A stretch of DNA of 8,693 nucleotides from Selenomonadaceae bacterium (GTDB lineage Bacteria; Bacillota; Negativicutes; Selenomonadales; Selenomonadaceae). Shown here one piece after another: positions 6,353 to 8,693 of the stretch (position 1 is the stretch's first letter; each line of letters opens with the position of its first letter). The DNA lies in contig JAFSUE010000168.1 in NCBI GenBank assembly GCA_017445435.1, forward strand, positions 1 through 8,693, read 5' to 3'. Under the pieces are notes generated by a model. That model had not been told where the DNA came from and searched no databases. It worked only from the letters and a program-made list of their open reading frames with translations. The translations under genes and the position numbers were made by a program.

Positions 6353-7714
6353 TTACTGGAAGTCAACAACTTTTATTCGCTTGACGTAGTACCAGTACGC
6401 CAGCAACAAAAATATCATCGTGATAAACCAGCTGATACCGTAAACTGCCATAAGTGAATCGTAAGTTGGAATTTTTGCAAAGACTGTGAATACCCAAGTT
6501 ATTCGTACGCCGCAGACACAAACTAAAGTTATTAGCGCGGGTGCAAGCGATATTCCGTAGCCGCGCAGAGCTCCCGACACAATTTCCATGACGACGCTAA
6601 TAATTTCTGGCGCGATTATGTACCACAATCTTATAACGCCCAATCTTACAACTTCGCTGTCTTCGTTAAAAAATCGTACAAGTTGTTCATCAAAATATAA
6701 AATCGTCGCGGATAAAATTAACATTAAAAGCACGTTGATTTTTAACGCCGTCCACGTCGCCTGTTTGCAACGCGGCAAATTTCCTGCGCCGTAATTTTGG
6801 CTGACAAAAGTTGTAGCCGCCTGTCCAAATCCCATTGTCAAGCAGAAAACATTTATTTCAACCGTGAATGCCGCCGCGCTTGCCGCCATTGCATCTGGAC
6901 CAAGTGTATTTATCGCCGCTTGTATTAGCAAATTTGACAGCGAAAAGACCATACCTTGAATGCCTGCAGGTAAACCGATTCTTACAATTTCTTTCAAGCA
7001 AGCTTTATCGATATTTTTTTTGTCGAGCCGTAACCGTACCAGTCCCGCCGAATGTAAGAGCGTGTAAAATAAAATTGCCGCGCTAACTGCATTTGAAATT
7101 GTCGTCGCCCAAGCTACGCCGTTAATGCCTAAATCAAATTGCGTGACGAAAATTAAATTTAGCGTGATATTCAGCAAACTTGCAACTGCCAGCGCGATTA
7201 ATGGAGTTTGCGTGTCGCCTTTGCTACGGAAAATTGCCGCCTCAAAATTGTATATGCTAATGAACGGCAGACCCAGTACGTAAATTCGCAGATAAACTTC
7301 CGCCATTGGTGCAACTGCCTTCGGTACGGCAAGCAGTTCAAAAATTGGATTGACTAAAATTTCAGCTACCGCGCAGATTCCGACGCCCATAATTATTGAC
7401 AAGAAAAAAGCCGTCCGTATCGAGTCACGAACGCGATTTAATTTTTTAGCGCCGATAAATTGCGCGATGACGACGTTAGCGCCTAAACTTAAGCCCATTA
7501 GCAGACTGACTAGCAAGCCGACTGTTGAAACATTATTTCCTACGGCGGCTATTGCATTTTTGCCGACGAATTGTCCGAGTACTGCAACGTCCGCCGTATT
7601 GAAAAGTTGTTGCATGACGCCAGTTAATGATAGCGGCAACGCAAACAAAATTATTTTGTCCCATAATGAGCCGTTTAGCATATCAATTTCGCGGCTTAAT
7701 TTTATTTTGAACAT
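6353..7714 (-). CDS. MATE family efflux transporter
   Basis: This 453-aa inner-membrane protein has about 12 hydrophobic segments arranged as two homologous halves. The first half opens with LFALPLSLTGVMQQLFNTADVAVLGQFVG (29-51, shown here in pieces: LFALPLSLTG, QQLFNTAD, VLGQFVG). The second echoes it with IGLPAGIQGMVFSLSN (246-261) and FGQAATTFVSQNYGAGN (296-312). MATE proteins export cationic drugs, dyes or metabolites in exchange for Na+ or H+; this one resembles the DinF/MepA-like branch common in Bacillota, but the substrate cannot be read from sequence. The start is uncertain. The ATG at 7714 has no clear ribosome binding site, and neither does the internal ATG at codon 12 (MLNGSLWDK), which matches the typical family N-terminus. 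It is the first gene of a run with surE and ahcY. The 85-bp gap to the upstream chemotaxis gene contains a repeat and no convincing promoter. Confidence 0.93.
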   Translation of the reverse strand: MFKIKLSREIDMLNGSLWDKIILFALPLSLTGVMQQLFNTADVAVLGQFVGKNAIAAVGNNVSTVGLLVSLLMGLSLGANVVIAQFIGAKKLNRVRDSIRTAFFLSIIMGVGICAVAEILVNPIFELLAVPKAVAPMAEVYLRIYVLGLPFISIYNFEAAIFRSKGDTQTPLIALAVASLLNITLNLIFVTQFDLGINGVAWATTISNAVSAAILFYTLLHSAGLVRLRLDKKNIDKACLKEIVRIGLPAGIQGMVFSLSNLLIQAAINTLGPDAMAASAAAFTVEINVFCLTMGFGQAATTFVSQNYGAGNLPRCKQATWTALKINVLLMLILSATILYFDEQLVRFFNEDSEVVRLGVIRLWYIIAPEIISVVMEIVSGALRGYGISLAPALITLVCVCGVRITWVFTVFAKIPTYDSLMAVYGISWFITMIFLLLAYWYYVKRIKVVDFQ

Positions 7715-7723
7715 CTTTATTTT

Positions 7724-7772
7724 AATTAGGAATTAGGAATGCTTAATGCGTAATTGAATTATGAATTGAAAT
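7724..7772. repeat. Degenerate heptamer repeat in the MCP-MATE spacer
   Basis: In 7-nt register on the plus strand: AATTAGG, AATTAGG, AATGCTT, AATGCGT, AATTGAA, then the weaker TTATGAA and TTGAAAT. The first two units are identical and the following three keep AAT at the same phase. The array fills most of the 85-bp gap (7715-7799). An AT-only inverted repeat, AAATTTT/AAAATTT (7769-7785), abuts it; it is too weak to call a terminator. Confidence 0.55.
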
Positions 7773-7799
7773 TTTAACAAAATTTTTAAAGGTTTAAAG

Positions 7800-8693
7800 C
7801 TAATTCAGCCTAAATTCGTGAACAACATTTTTCAAGCCATTTGACAATTCAGTTAAAGCTTGGCTATTTTCAGAAATTGTCATGACGCCGCCAGCTTGTT
7901 CCGCCGTAGCAATGGAAATTGTTTCAACTTCCTTGACAATTTCATCAGACATATCAGCGGCTTGTTCTGTACGCTCAACAATATTTTTCATCGGTTCAAG
8001 CAAATTGTTAATAACTTTCATAACGGTCAAGGAATTTTCTTCCGCAGTACGAATCATCGTAACAATTTCTTGGAATGAAACGCCTGTCGTCTCAACGTTG
8101 CCGCGTCCCTGTTCAACACGACTTCTGCCAATCTCCATAGCTTGAACGGCGTTTTCAGTTGTAACTTGAATAGTTTCAATTATCGCGCCAATTTTTTCAA
8201 CGGCATTTTGTGATTCTTCAGCAAGTTTTCTAACTTCATCAGCTACAACTGCAAAACCGCGCCCAGCTTCACCAGCTCTAGCCGCTTCAATCGCCGCGTT
8301 AAGTGCAAGCAAATTTGTTTGACCAGCGATATTTGAAATTGCTTCGACGATTGAGCCAATCTCTTTAGAATTTTCGCCCAGTTCACGAACAATTTTTGCA
8401 GACTCTTGAACAGCCTTTGCAATGTCATTCATCTGTTTAACGGTTTCAACGGCAATTTCGCTACCACGTGCCGCGTGTTGTGCAGTACTTTGAACGCTAG
8501 CTAAACCATTTTTCATAGCGGAAACGGCTTTTTCAACTTCGCCTTCCATATTGTGAACGTGTGACTTTGTCTCAACTAAATTTTCCTGTTGCTTAAGCGC
8601 GTTATCAGTGACAGTAGCAACGGACATTGCAACGCTTTCCAAACTTTTCGCGGAATTGGCAAAGTTTATATTCAATTCTTCAGCGTCTTTTGA
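7800..8693 (-). CDS. Methyl-accepting chemotaxis protein, signalling domain (N-terminus beyond the window)
   Basis: The frame is open to the right edge (297 codons ending at the TAG at 7802..7800), so the start, sensor domain, membrane helices and HAMP domain lie outside. An in-frame TTG at 8675 is not a real start, since coding continues upstream of it (SKDAEE). The visible part is a long alpha-helical coiled coil with the invariant hairpin tip at 8229-8321: QTNLLALNAAIEAARAGE followed by GRGFAVVADEVR. This tip binds CheA and CheW and controls the kinase. Flanking helices are rich in Ala, Glu and Gln, as expected for adaptation (methylation) regions; I did not assign individual sites. The C-terminus ends VHEFRLN, without a CheR-binding NWETF-type pentapeptide. 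The organism is presumably motile, or uses an MCP-like pathway. No other che gene is in the window. Confidence 0.96.
   Translation of the reverse strand, partial: SKDAEELNINFANSAKSLESVAMSVATVTDNALKQQENLVETKSHVHNMEGEVEKAVSAMKNGLASVQSTAQHAARGSEIAVETVKQMNDIAKAVQESAKIVRELGENSKEIGSIVEAISNIAGQTNLLALNAAIEAARAGEAGRGFAVVADEVRKLAEESQNAVEKIGAIIETIQVTTENAVQAMEIGRSRVEQGRGNVETTGVSFQEIVTMIRTAEENSLTVMKVINNLLEPMKNIVERTEQAADMSDEIVKEVETISIATAEQAGGVMTISENSQALTELSNGLKNVVHEFRLN

Noticed and set aside
7350..7736. Plus-strand open frame of 128 codons opposite the MATE gene start
   Set aside because: It is the mirror of the hydrophobic MATE coding frame and is low-complexity in Ser, Thr and Ile. The other antisense or out-of-frame ORFs inside real genes are rejected on the same grounds.
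7715..7799. Promoter for the MATE-surE-ahcY run
   Set aside because: CATAAT-like and TTGTTA-like hexamers exist on the minus strand but are only about 11 bp apart. No pair with suitable spacing was found, so none is annotated.
8673..8675. TTG as the start of the chemotaxis gene
   Set aside because: The coding frame continues to the window edge, and a signalling domain alone without a sensor region would be unusual. The gene is better called partial.

Overview
The window reads as ordinary bacterial chromosome from an AT-rich member of the Bacillota (roughly 40% GC judged by eye). Strong GGAGG-type ribosome binding sites, a futalosine-pathway menaquinone gene and a short-type adenosylhomocysteinase suggest an anaerobic, possibly Negativicutes-like organism. 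That placement is inference; there is no rRNA or other marker gene here. I see no tRNA, rRNA, CRISPR array, intact insertion sequence or prophage gene.

Layout. (1) 1-1997, minus strand: mqnE (aminofutalosine synthase), followed 4 nt after its stop codon by a DUF262/GmrS-like gene that runs off the left edge. (2) 1938-2101: a divergent promoter region with two sigma-A-type promoters facing away from each other and a perfect 12-bp palindrome between their -35 boxes. (3) 2102-4048, plus strand: a two-gene unit, a double zinc-ribbon protein with a C-terminal membrane anchor and a secreted or membrane-anchored TPM-domain protein. (4) 4049-4306: a convergent intergenic region with a terminator-like hairpin and a separate 46-bp inverted repeat. 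(5) 4307-7714, minus strand: a likely operon transcribed in the order MATE efflux transporter, surE, ahcY. (6) 7800-8693, minus strand: the C-terminal signalling part of a methyl-accepting chemotaxis protein that runs off the right edge.

How the genes fit together. MqnE uses SAM in menaquinone synthesis, AhcY removes S-adenosylhomocysteine, and SurE releases nucleosides from nucleotides, so three genes touch SAM or nucleoside metabolism; no direct link between them is proven. The zinc-ribbon/TPM pair resembles membrane-associated gene pairs of other Bacillota (YdjG/YdjH-like). The DUF262 gene belongs to a family that includes anti-phage restriction proteins, and its tight coupling to a housekeeping menaquinone gene is the most unexpected arrangement here.

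Two starts need attention. For mqnE and ahcY, the most upstream possible start has no ribosome binding site, while a GTG (mqnE) and a TTG (ahcY) slightly downstream have well-spaced ones. Two minus-strand spacers are also built from heptamer-phased TTAGG-type repeats. I found no complete, clearly undescribed system.
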